DNA of 64,000 nt from Lucinisca nassula (Eukaryota; Mollusca; Bivalvia; Lucinida; Lucinidae). Positions 55,801 to 64,000 of this stretch are shown piece by piece. Every line of letters starts with the position of its first letter. Position 1 is the stretch's first letter. The notes beneath the pieces are model-generated. The model worked only from the letters and a program-made list of their open reading frames with translations. It was not told the DNA's origin and ran no database searches. The DNA lies in assembly GCA_963580285.1 (NCBI GenBank), contig OY757015.1, positions 129,887,688 to 129,951,687 of the forward strand, read 5' to 3'. The translations under genes were made by a program, and so were the position numbers.

Positions 55801-58800
55801 ATTTCGTTTCCGGAGCATAACTCCACAACCTTTTGGCATATTTTATGCAACTTGGAAGGATAAAAGAACAGGTCAGTGCGGAATGTCGCGTGCAAGAATG
55901 ACAACTCTGCTTTTCTCCTTTTTCGAATTATTCCCCTTGATCCACATTAAGGTTGCCGGAGCATAATACTGCAACCACTTGAAATATTTCAATGATACTT
56001 GGTAGGAGTATAGAACAGAACAGTGCGGAGTGTCGCATCTGTTGGAAAACCTGTTTTCGAGAAATTTCCACGTTTCTTTTTTTTTAAATTAAAGCCCCAG
56101 CACACTCCACTTTATACAGAGCAATCATGTTAATATGGGTAAACAGTAATTTCCTTTGTTTGCTCAACGAGGCGGTTCTAATAAGGATCAACAATCTATG
56201 TCTGTAGGACAAAAAGAAAAAACAATCACAAACTTCCATGAGAAAAATGTGAAGATTTGCATCCATGTAACAATGCATTATGTCACATGAGTGTGTTGAC
56301 CCAGACTGAATCCCCATGTAGCCGGATCTTGAGTCTTCGCTGGACACATATCCGAATACATTTTCCCATGTTGTGGTATATGTAATACTTATTTCTGCTA
56401 AAGCATAGCACACATATAACTATAAGCCGAACTCACAATCTAAATTTAGATAATTATCTGGAATTTTATGGCCCAGTAAACACGATCTATAGCTTTTCAA
56501 AACACAGTGAGTCCTGACTTTTTTGTTGTTGTTTTGTTTTTAATGTTTACTCGGCAGTTTTTAAGGTTAGTAGCCTTCAACTGCTAATTAACATTGGTCG
56601 AAAGTTACAATCTTATACTTCGTTTTATGTAATAAACGTCTATTCGTGACAGTCTATATACTGTTTTTTTTTCCAAATCAAAACATTCTACGACAAAAGG
56701 TATCCGAAGCAAATGGATTCATTGAGTCACTAAGGAGTAAAATAAGAAAGAATATGGGATGATTCGGGGAGAGTTTCTTCTCAATCTTGAAAATGTATAC
56801 TGGCCGTGCGAGTTGACCCATACCTATAACAATAGCAGTTTCTTCATGGGATAGGGCTTGAGTTGTCATTTCATCTCAATGTCTGGATAGAGTTCCACAG
56901 AGTCAGAAGTAACATTTCCAAAATGAACTAACTGGGACTTAAGGGGAATTGATACACATTTAGGCTAGGAAAATCCTGCAAAAGTATTTTTGTTTCCCAT
57001 GTCAATGGGGTCAACTCTTAAAGGAGCAAATTCTTTCCTTTAAGAGAAGACCCATTTTCCCGTGGGACAGGGTTCATAGAAAAAGCAAACATGAAGGTCC
57101 CGAAAATTGTCTTTCTTTGAAAAATGGCGGGACAATCTGCCAGGTGTACCAAATGTACCCATTCTCCTTGAACGCGGTATGATTACCCCTAAATAGCTCA
57201 AAGTGTCACTGTCTCGAACAAAAAATTTCATGGTTATGAGGGTGTTTGGGCTATGCAATATTTAGCTTATGAACTAGCCAAGTTGATTTTATTTGCAGTA
57301 TTTAGTTTATGGACTAGCCAGGTCCATTCTATTTTTCCTCAGCGCGTGTGTGCACATGCTACAATTTACCTGCAATATCAGTTTGCAGCATTTAGTTTAT
57401 GGACTAGCCAAGTTTATTCCATTTTATTCTCAGCAAATGTGTACACATCCTGCAATTGACCTGCAATATCAGTTTGCAGTATTTTGTTTTATGGACTAGC
57501 CAAGTTTATTCTATTTTTCCTCAGCGCATGTGTACACATGCTGCAATTTACCTGCAATATCAGTTTGCAGTATTTAGTTAATGGACTAGCCATGCTTATT
57601 CTATTTTTCCTCAGCGCATGCGTATACATGCTGCAATTTACCTGCAATATCAGTTTGTAGTATTTATTTTATGGTCTAGCCAAGTTTATTCTATTTTTCC
57701 TCAGCGCATGTGTACATATGCTGTAAATGGCCTGCAATATCAGTTTACAGTATTTAGTTTATGGACTAGCTATGTTCATTCTATTTTTCCTCAGCGCATG
57801 TGTACATATGCTGCAATTTACCTGCAATATCAGTTTGCATTATTTAGTTTATGGATTAGCCAAGTTTATTCTATTTTCCCCAGCGCGTGTGTACACATGC
57901 TGCAATTTACTTGCAATATCAGTTTACAGTATGTAGTTTATGGACCAGCCATTTTTATTCTATTTTTTCCTCAGCGCATGTGTACACATTCTGCAATTTA
58001 CCTGCAATATCAGTTTGCAGTATTTAGTTTATGAACAAGCCAAGTTTATTCTATTTTTCCTAAGCGCATGTGTACACATACTGCAATTTACCTGCAATAT
58101 CAGTTTACAGTATTTAGCTTATGGACTAGCTAAGTTTATTATTTAGTTTCTCAGCGAATGTCTACACATGCTGCAATTTACCTGCAATATCAATTTGCAG
58201 TATTTCGTTTATTGACTAGCCAAGTTTATTCTATTTAAGAAATAGATCAGCTCTAGCTGTGATTTGTTGAGTAATTAATTACAGTTTGGAGGTCAGTTGT
58301 AAAGTAGATAAAACACACGAGCGCGTAGCGCGCGAGATTTGTCTACTTACAACTGACCGACAAACTGTGATTTATTACTCAACAAATCACATACAAGAGC
58401 TGATCTATTTCTATTCTAACAGGCTGAAAATCGGCAATACACTCATTCTCAAATGAATTGGGATATTGCAGTCGCCGTATATTTTCTGAAATCAGGCAGT
58501 CATTTTTACCCAATGCATACGTTTATATGACAGAACAACAGGTTCCAAAGATATCATAATAAACCTCCTGTAGAAAAATACCTTTTTAGGGAAAATGAGC
58601 CACGGGAAAACCTGGTTTTGTAATGTTCGAGACTGTCGCTTTTCGAATTCTCTTTGTTTGCACACTTACACATTTGCAATTCCATTAGACAGGAAAGAGT
58701 TAGGTGGTTTCCATAAAATTTACATATTCTGGGTAGGAAAATAACTACCATTAGTAGGACTACATGGACTCTAACTAGGTATTTTTCCCCGATTATGGCT

Positions 58801-61652
58801 GTCGCCGAAATTTAATTAAGCATTGTAATGTACGAGACGACGTTTTTGTTCTTGATATTTCAAAACAACGTTTAGGTTTTTATACACAGAAACATGACCA
58901 AATGGAGATTCTGTATTATAATAAACATATAAGGTCGTTTGATGTTACCTGTACAATAGGAAATTAAAAATACTTGCCATACAAAAATGTGCATGGATTT
59001 GTTGCAAAAATGCATGTAATGTTCGCGATCATTATACCAGGCTTATTACGTATGTATCGACAAAAAATGCTAGATTGAATTAAACTCCCGCAATGTGTGA
59101 CTAACACAAATACATCATCTGGAACGAAAATAATATTTTGATGTTGAAATTCCCTCATTTCCAGTGTTTTGTAATGTTCGAGACCGGTAATGTTCAATAC
59201 CGAAAATTGTTAGTCAAACAGCTTGATCACATTGATCTCACGTGGCAGGGTTTTCCATTACCAGATTTCGTAGTAGAAAGTGTCTGCAGACGTCATGGTT
59301 ACCTTTCCCGGTGTTTGATGTGTGGAGGAGTCGGCTGACAATACCACAGTTACGGGAAAACAGAAGTCATATCTTGTTTTTAAATATCTGCATAGTAACT
59401 TTTTATCTTTTTCCAATATTATTTGCCACAATTAATATTGTTCAACTAATTTGGTTCCACCAAAGATCATTATAAATGAACAACATTTGCACGCTAGCAA
59501 GATCATTATTCTATTGCAATAAGCAGTGGATATATACGATGAAATGTCCGCTACATTTGGTATCGAACATGACAGGTTTTCTATGTTGACCGTCATGGGA
59601 TAATGACTGCAAATAAATAAACTATTTTGAATTGTGCAACCTTATTTGTGTAAAATGAACACGTTTAGTGATATACATGTTTGCTACATTTCTACCAATA
59701 GCTGCAAACAGTAACAATGTTGATTCAAAATGTATTACTTATTTTCTATTTTGGATTTGAGTCCAACAGCTTATAATCTTTTCTAAAATATTATTTGAAA
59801 GAATGAATATTTCAATATGAATTGTGCAATGTTAAGAAGGCACTTCAAATCTCCAATTTGTATTTCCAAATGCGTATTTTGAATCTTAAAAAACATTGTA
59901 AGTGCAGTTTATGTTACTAAAATTATTGTATCGAACATTACAAATTGTATCGAACATCCATACCTAAAATAAATATGTTCATTTGAGGGTATGCTGGTTT
60001 ACTCTTGAGTATGTCAACTAGATACAACAAATATAATATCAAATTCATTTTCAATTTTACATGTAGAAATGGTAAAGTGGCATAGGATGTCCCTTTACCG
60101 TGTATGGTAATGTCCGAGACCATCATAGCTGCCATTTACAGACATGCATATGTTTACATTTCTTAGAACATTTTACAAACTCTACTAAGCATGTTACAGT
60201 CTTCACGCTGGTAGACAAAATTGGTTACATTTTGAACACTTTTGTATAGAAAAATATTGCTCTGGAATGCACTGTAATGTTCGATACTGAATTCTCGCAG
60301 TTGCATCATTAATTTTACATACTTGATTGTTGAGAACACAAGGCCATGCGATTGTTCTGTGTTTATATGTGAGAGATATGACTTTTAATATTTCGGCTGC
60401 CTTAAGAACGCAGTTTATCTGTCAGGAAACCATTTTTTATGCATAAACGTATATACCTAGGCTTTTTGCGTAATAGGGACGCCATGTTTTAAAAGCATAT
60501 GACTGAACATGCACTGTTACATTAGTTAGATCCAAAAATTGAAGGAAAATGACACTAACAGCTATATTGTCAGTTAATCACGATAGTTGACTACTTGACT
60601 TATAGAAACAAAATCACTGTAATGTCCGCGACTTTTTACATGTGATTCATTTAAACTTATTGCTAATGTTGATCGTTTATCTAAAGTAATATTACTTGTG
60701 TTCCTTATTTACCACTCAATACCTATCCAAATGCAATAGTCGTAAGTGATCTAGCTATTATGTGCTTCTCTTAAAACAAAACGAAAATTGTATGTTTTCA
60801 GAAAACTATTTCTTTTTCTGTATTCTCTAACCAACCCTGAATGTTATTCAAAATAGTTATTCATTTCTTTACCATATATATGGCCATATGTTCAATTTTG
60901 TCCCCGCTTAATAACCCGGTCGTAAGTTTCTGTCATTGCGAGCTGCGGTCTCTTGATTTGTGTGATGTTAAAGAAGTGGGTAAGGAACAAATAGATTGTA
61001 GCGTACATTTCGCACAATCAAAATTTATCAAAGTGCCGACATATTTCAAACTGTTGGGGTGAAATAACTTTTCATTTCTTGATCAAGGAATTTTAACTGA
61101 GTATAGGTACATGTTAATACTTTATTGTGAACGTATCGGTGACTGAATTTAAGTAACTTTATAATTTGACTTTTTAAACGGCTAAAATCCCAATTCATTT
61201 GAGAATGAGTGAATAATCCTTCAAAATCTCACAACTTTTGCGCCATTGTTAGAAGAACCCCCCCCCCCCGCAAATTATCGACTGAAACACATGCATTTAT
61301 ATCCTCTTCCAACGTTTTCGATGCGAGAATATGACGTTACACCGTCTAAAGTCAAGGAAATCGACTAGTGACGTCATAAATTGGCAGTTTTTAATGACGT
61401 CACTAATCACGTTCTTCCGAGCTGTAATTTGTTGCAGAATAAAACACCGTTATTTTCCATTGCCAATATAGGTGCGCTGTGTTAGAATTTTCCTCAGCGC
61501 ATGTGTACACATGCTGCAATATACCTGCAATATCTAGAGCAATAGCGTTCGGAAAGCCAAGACCCGTGTTTATGACTGTCTGTCTGTTTGTGCCGTCATA
61601 GTTGGCTTTCTCAATTTTCGGATGACTACCCCAGTCTGACCAGTAAATAACA
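43616..61652 (-). CDS. LDL-receptor-related protein, partial gene
   Basis: Four phase-matched exons on the minus strand: 61652-61525, 55274-55118, 50657-50548, 43701-about 43616. Joined they encode YWTD-type beta-propeller repeats (IYWSDWGSHPKIEKANYDG, KLYWADAKTDKIEKANLDG, FLYFTDW), the propeller end (FGRLNDIHAH), and an EGF-like start (PNGCSSNNGGCGANICIP). In LDLR relatives such propellers plus EGF modules sit in the extracellular part and handle ligand binding or release. YWADAK is reminiscent of LRP4/5/6, but member identity cannot be fixed. The 5' part lies beyond the right edge, and no further 3' exon was found to the left. The last exon is truncated by a MITE, so the gene may be shortened or dead. 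Confidence 0.8.
44456..44812 (+). mobile_element. Family G MITE inside the 79-bp array
   Basis: TTATCATATAACGTCGCGTC to ATATAAGATCCTCTATATA; it splits a unit between ACTAGCA and TATAACCATGTCCGGC. Confidence 0.78.
45600..46075. other. Intron stretch, nothing recognised
   Basis: AT-rich intron sequence without recognised repeats or genes. Confidence 0.5.
46128..46372 (+). mobile_element. tRNA-derived SINE with A-rich tail
   Basis: Head CGACCTCCGTAACCAAGAGG with B-box-like GAGTTCGAGCCTGG, body GTTTTTCTCCGGCTACTCCA, end GAGCCGTAAAACCAAACTG followed by A-rich tail. It resembles SINEs with tRNA-Ser-like heads. Confidence 0.7.
46474..46752. mobile_element. Family A MITE, complete
   Basis: CATTACGATAACACACCCGT to CGGACTTGTTCACATGATG, perfect central hairpin. 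Confidence 0.82.
46805..46890. mobile_element. Family D MITE terminus
   Basis: GTGGTTCGAACAACCCTTAC to TAGCCATTGAAGTTCGACAG; one side only. Confidence 0.5.
47480..48790 (+). repeat. ~140-175-bp tandem array (about 8 units)
   Basis: Unit holds CTGCCAACCATGCC, GGGGTCCAAATTGGCCACG, TCATTAGCTCCCATAGACTT and TCTGAAACCATGAGGCGGAG. Divergent units with small deletions. LRP intron. Confidence 0.85.
48880..49130 (+). repeat. Diverged repeat related to 50.14-50.40 kb
   Basis: AATAGCTCAGAAAATGTTCA and TAAAGGCCTAATATCTCGAA correspond to AATATTTCAGAAACTGTTCA and AAAGGCCTATTATCTCAGAA. Confidence 0.5.
49250..49460 (-). mobile_element. Penelope-like terminal flank, isolated
   Basis: GGGGGGCTTAAATCGATTTG, GTCGCGATTTAGACAAATTA, CATCAGTGCAACATCTCCGT, AATGCTGGAGCAAAAGAAG. 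Confidence 0.65.
49555..50131 (+). mobile_element. 5'-truncated LINE end
   Basis: Frame with two stops reading LRLWNSLPVAVRNAS and LYIFKNSV, the usual last residues of LINE reverse-transcriptase ORFs, then ~450 bp 3' UTR and an A-rich tail (AATAAATATATAAATAAAG). Clade not determined. Confidence 0.6.
50140..50400 (+). repeat. Diverged repeat related to 48.88-49.13 kb
   Basis: Two internal copies of TCAGAAAC(C/T)GTTCAGA, each after CTTCATA(T/A)AA. Confidence 0.5.
50548..50657 (-). CDS. LRP exon, end of beta-propeller
   Basis: 110 nt. Completes a Ser codon from the previous exon and encodes AVMRVSINGGTAEPVGPPGF and GRLNDIHAHKTGFGPS plus one base. Acceptor CTGTCCACAG, donor GTATGT. Confidence 0.8.
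50717..51533. mobile_element. Element B, longer copy
   Basis: GAAATGCGTCCATAGGACAC to CGAATGGCGGGGTCAT; about 4.5 internal ~170-bp units against 2.5 in the copy at 0.4 kb. Confidence 0.8.
51540..52485. other. AT-rich intron, nothing recognised
   Basis: Low-GC intron sequence; no exon or repeat recognised. Confidence 0.5.
52488..52768. mobile_element. Family A MITE, complete
   Basis: CATTACGTTAAAACACCCAT to GGACGTGTTAAGGTAAT; hairpin GTTAGAACCGCCTCAATGAG. Confidence 0.78.
52767..52818 (+). repeat. (AAAT)n microsatellite
   Basis: About 13 AAAT units directly after a MITE end. Confidence 0.95.
53089..53160. repeat. Short hairpin family I
   Basis: GCAAACAGTGTAGGTCCTGA pairs with GGACTGCACTGTTTGC. 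Confidence 0.7.
53290..53445. repeat. Small inverted-repeat element
   Basis: GAAGACTCGGACCAGACTAC and GATGTGAGTCTTCGTTGACG; related to 18.07-18.18 kb. Confidence 0.5.
53610..53765. mobile_element. Family E-type inner hairpin
   Basis: CAAAGGCTCAGGCTAGCCTG with GTCTCGTCAGAGCCTTTGTT; terminal repeats absent. Confidence 0.5.
53815..53980. mobile_element. Family A MITE, partial
   Basis: TTGCTCAAAATACAGATTGT and ACGAGTACCCACGATCAATA; central part deleted. Confidence 0.55.
53985..54640. other. Intron stretch, nothing recognised
   Basis: No gene or repeat recognised. Confidence 0.45.
54648..54924. mobile_element. Family A MITE, complete
   Basis: CACCACGAAAACACGTCTAT to TATAGGCATGTTTTCGTAATG-like end. 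Confidence 0.8.
55118..55274 (-). CDS. LRP exon, YWTD repeats
   Basis: 157 nt. Completes a Gly codon, then NKLYWADAKTDKIEKANLDG, TNRTVLYDEP and LTLYQNFLYFTDWTK. Acceptor CATTCAAG is pyrimidine-poor; donor GTAAGT is ideal. The phase fits both neighbours. Confidence 0.85.
55465..55645 (+). repeat. Repeat K
   Basis: GGCCATTTTGTGGAAAAGTA, CTTTCCCTTTGGTGTCTCTG, GATTCCTGCTCATTGCCTCC. Confidence 0.6.
55760..56080 (+). repeat. Two diverged ~150-bp direct repeats
   Basis: TTTCCGGAGCATAACTCCAC and TTGCCGGAGCATAATACTGC head the two units; both hold CAGTGCGGA(A/G)TGTCGC. Confidence 0.65.
56090..56290. mobile_element. Family A MITE, degraded
   Basis: CACTCCACTTTATACAGAGC, half hairpin CTCAACGAGGCGGTTCTAAT, TGTCACATGAGTGTG. 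Confidence 0.5.
56295..56935. other. Intron stretch, nothing recognised
   Basis: A weak family C trace near 56845-56930 (GTTGTCATTTCATCTCAATG). Otherwise unrecognised. Confidence 0.45.
56939..57171. mobile_element. Family F MITE
   Basis: TTAAGGGGAATTGATACACA to TGTACCCATTCTCCTTGA; centre deleted on one side. Confidence 0.7.
57265..58240 (-). repeat. 90-bp minisatellite carrying a splice-donor copy (about 11 units)
   Basis: Regular 90-bp spacing. On the minus strand each unit contains GATATTGCAG|GTAAATTGCA (bar marks the donor-like point) and CATGTGTACACATGCGCTGA. The same stretch spans the real donor of the LRP exon at 61525. As 90 is a multiple of 3, frames stay open across the array and are not genes. 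Confidence 0.92.
58241..58418. repeat. ~175-bp palindromic element
   Basis: AGAAATAGATCAGCTCTAGC pairs with AGAGCTGATCTATTTCTATT, and TCAGTTGTAAAGTAGA with TCTACTTACAACTGA. Tip GAGCGCGTAGCGCGCGAG. Confidence 0.85.
58610..60625. repeat. Dispersed GTAATGTTCGAGAC motif
   Basis: At least nine near-matches on both strands (about 58619, 58823, 59006, 59168, 59569, 59932, 60103, 60268, 60608), roughly 150-400 bp apart in otherwise unique AT-rich intron. Confidence 0.6.
60630..61480. other. Intron stretch, nothing recognised
   Basis: AT-rich, with a C run at about 61259-61269. No exon recognised. Confidence 0.45.
61484..61540 (-). repeat. Single unit of the 90-bp repeat over a true donor
   Basis: Minus-strand GATATTGCAG|GTATATTGCA then CATGTGTACACATGCGCTGA, about 45 bp shared with every unit of the 57.3-58.2 kb array. 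Confidence 0.85.
61525..61652 (-). CDS. LRP exon, YWTD repeat
   Basis: 128 nt. After one completing base: VIYWSDWGSHPKIEKANYDG, TNRQTVINTG and FPNAIALDIA plus one base. Acceptor AATTCATTTCAG, donor GTATAT. Confidence 0.85.
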
Positions 61653-61739
61653 CTGAAATGAATTAGTAAAAGAATATAGTTTAGAAATGAAATTGAAGAA
61701 TAAAATAATTTCGTTTCTTCTCCATTTGAGACCAATGAG

Positions 61740-62030
61740 TACAGAAAATTACAAAAGAAAGAATGAGATACCACTTAAATGCGAACAAAACGGACAAGGG
61801 ACGCACAGAAATGGATATCTCATGGACTCCGAGGTTAATTATGTACCCATTGCCAGTTGGTCCACTGGCAATACAATATGATGTGGCTACCCTGTTTCAC
61901 TCACATATTATTTTTCTTAACAGTATCGAGCGGCATTGCTGAAGGCAGATATTTACATGTCACTTTAACCCATAAAATGCCAATCATGACAAATGTCGTC
62001 TGTTGTGTCGTTTGCCAGTACTTTAAAAAA
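61740..62030. other. Intron stretch, nothing recognised
   Basis: No exon or repeat recognised upstream of the YWTD exon. Confidence 0.45.
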
Positions 62031-62033
62031 TTT

Positions 62034-62097
62034 TTTGCAAACAGTGTGGTCCCAGGTCAGACTGCTCCTCTAGGATCTGGGACCACACTGTTTGCCT
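62034..62097. repeat. Short hairpin family I, clean copy
   Basis: TTGCAAACAGTGTGGTCCCA pairs with TGGGACCACACTGTTTGC; loop with CAGACTGCTCCTC. Confidence 0.8.
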
Positions 62098-62099
62098 AT

Positions 62100-62536
62100 A
62101 TGTAATTTTGTTTTCAAAGTTCGCAAAAAGATTCAGCAGACGACATCAGCAGACGACATTTTTCAGATGTTGTTTTTAATGACAGATTCTATCCGTCTAT
62201 TCTTGCTGTGCTAGACGTTTAAAGTAATTCAGGCGACAGTTCTTCCGGCTTTGACAGCCATAGAAATATGAGTCCGCACAAAATGTAGTCCGGTTTGGCG
62301 CAGTAATCAAAATTGTACAAGCGTATAAGTTATCCTGTAAGCGTAATACAAACTTTTGAAGCAGACGATTTGACGATTTTATCTTATGATTCAGTTGCAT
62401 CATGCGACGGGTTTGGCGACGACTGTAGTTGAAAAAGTTCCATGAAAGATCAGACGACACATGTCTTTCATAAAACGAACAATGAACGTGTCAGTTATCT
62501 TAAAAGCGCCATACAAATATGATGCAGACGAATTTA
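62100..62536. other. Stretch with GCAGACGA motifs, no gene
   Basis: Several GCAGACGA(C/T/A) occurrences; no coding signal recognised. Confidence 0.4.
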
Positions 62537-63628
62537 CATTGCACGACCCGCAGAAAAAGCGACCGACTGAAGTCGGTTGATTTTCTAAGAGTGCCCTAAA
62601 TCACCGTGTCATTCTGTCCGTCTGTCCGTCCGTAACCCGTTTGTGAAAATTGGTGATAGTGACTTAACCGCTTGGAATATTTAAACAATTTTTGGCATAC
62701 TGATAGATATCAGTGAGATCTAACCAATGAACTTGCGAAATATTACATTCCATTTAGTATAGCATCGCCGAGGCGAAAAATGTGAAAATTTTCTAACTGC
62801 TTCTCCTCGGAAACCGTTGGGCCGATTGAAGTAAAATTTCATATGGAACCTCTATGGGATGGGGGAAACCAAAATTTGCTCATGTGGTCCAGGTCACATG
62901 ACCAAAATGGCCGCCAAGCCATATATGGTCTGTCTGTCTGTCCGTCCGTAACCCGTTTGTGGAAATTGGTGATAGTGACTTAACCGCTTGGAATATTTCA
63001 ACAATTTTTGGCATACTGATGGATATAAATGAGATCTAACCAATGAACTTGCGAAATATTACATTCCATTTAGTAAAGCCTCGCCGAGGCGAAAAATGTG
63101 AAAATTTTCTACTGCTTCTCCTCTGAAACCGTTGGGCCGATTGAAGTCAAATTTCATATGGAGCCTCTATGGGATGGGGGAAACCAAAATTTGCTCATGG
63201 GGTCCAGGTCACATGACCAAAATGGCCGCCAAGCCATATATGGTAAAACATAGTCTTCTCCAGAACCACTGGGCAGATTTCCACGAAACTTGATAAATAG
63301 CATCTGGGACGTAGGCCCATCATAAATTGCTAAAAATTGTGACCCTGGGTTGACCTTGACCTTCTTTGTGCCTAGGTCAAACTTTGACACATATGCTTTT
63401 GTATTGGAAAAGTGAGAATGCATTTTATCCTGCAAACGATTCAGAATACAGTACTAAAGTATAAGATATGTTTTTGCTCCTTACGATAAGGCGCATTTAT
63501 TGGGGAACCGTTTTATGTCCAGGTCACACGACCAAAATGGCCGCCATACCCATATATGGTAACACTCATAAAGCTAAAAGCATCCGGCGGGTCGTGCACT
63601 TCAGCTGAAGCACTGGTTATATATCTTA
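62537..63628 (-). mobile_element. Element H, inverted copy with internal duplication
   Basis: TGCACGACCCGCAGAAAAAG to GGCGGGTCGTGCACTTCAGC. The block CGTAACCCGTTTGTG to CCGCCAAGCCATATATGGT occurs twice (about 62630-62930 and 62945-63245). Same order as 29.47-30.57 kb on the other strand. Confidence 0.75.
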
Positions 63629-64000
63629 TTTTTCAGTGATTGGATTTCATTTGAATCAGCTGCCTGCAGATGAATCGTAAGAAAAATGAAGTTTGTGTCG
63701 CAATTTAAGAGAAAAAAAAGGAAAAAAAAAAAAAAGATGAAATGTCCTCTGCTACATTTCAAAATAGCCAGGTTAAGATTTTACCCCTTCCACCCACGAG
63801 TTTCTCAAGTTCACTCTTCAGTCACTGAATTTGTACACGTCCATTCTACACATGTAAATTGGGTGTCTAGTCAACAGTCGTCAACAGCATGTCGAACCAT
63901 GTAGAACAGAATGCGATGTATCATTATGAGCCATCTCACCAGGTTCTACACTGTTTGCATATGTAGGTATCTGTACTTGGCTATAAAGGGCTGAAAGGCT
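63629..64000. other. Right edge, nothing recognised
   Basis: No exon of the LRP gene or other gene recognised here; a family I half-hairpin trace (CTACACTGTTTGCATATG) at 63943-63964. Confidence 0.4.

Noticed and set aside
57618..58034. 138-codon ORF in the 90-bp array
   Set aside because: Open only because the 90-bp period is a multiple of three; composition is periodic and no domain is seen.
62197..62460. 87-residue minus-strand ORF as an upstream LRP exon
   Set aside because: No YWTD, EGF or LDLR-A motif, and no splice sites in a phase that fits 61652.

Overview
This window looks like nuclear DNA of a lophotrochozoan animal, most likely a bivalve mollusc. That is an inference from small coding exons with canonical GT/AG introns, tRNA-headed SINEs, abundant hairpin MITEs, Penelope-like retroelements and minisatellites. 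Nothing in it looks prokaryotic or viral.

Two host genes were recognised, both on the minus strand. The first, 1.5-23.3 kb, is a complete alpha-galactosidase-family lysosomal glycosidase in eight coding exons (406 residues, every splice phase consistent). Its active-site residues fall at the human NAGA positions: D156 nucleophile, D217 acid/base, S188 and A191 in the N-acetyl recognition loop. I call it alpha-N-acetylgalactosaminidase (NAGA). The second, 43.6-61.7 kb and continuing beyond the right edge, is a partial LDL-receptor-related protein. Three phase-matched exons encode YWTD beta-propeller sequence, and a fourth starts an EGF-like module that is cut off by an old TTAA-flanked MITE.

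Layout. 0-1.5 kb: NAGA 3' flank with nested MITEs. 1.7-10.6 kb: last NAGA intron, holding a 6.3-kb TTAA-flanked foldback element with 1.2-kb near-identical inverted arms and a C2H2-finger-like ORF in its loop. 10.6-23.3 kb: remaining NAGA exons, with a 73-bp satellite, a MITE whose core is a palindromic satellite, a tandem duplication, an inverted MITE pair and a 164-bp GA microsatellite in the introns. 23.4-31 kb: dense MITEs and SINEs, no host gene seen. 31-42.7 kb: decayed Penelope-like elements; one reverse transcriptase is split by a mariner, another by an insertion carrying a well-formed type I hammerhead ribozyme motif. 43-62 kb: the LRP-type gene, whose introns hold two minisatellites built from the gene's own exon-intron junctions. 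62-64 kb: a MITE-like element.

NAGA and the LRP-type gene have no evident functional link. Most remaining DNA is mobile-element debris. The most unusual signals are the hammerhead motif, the junction-derived minisatellites that replicate a splice donor and a splice acceptor, and the foldback element.
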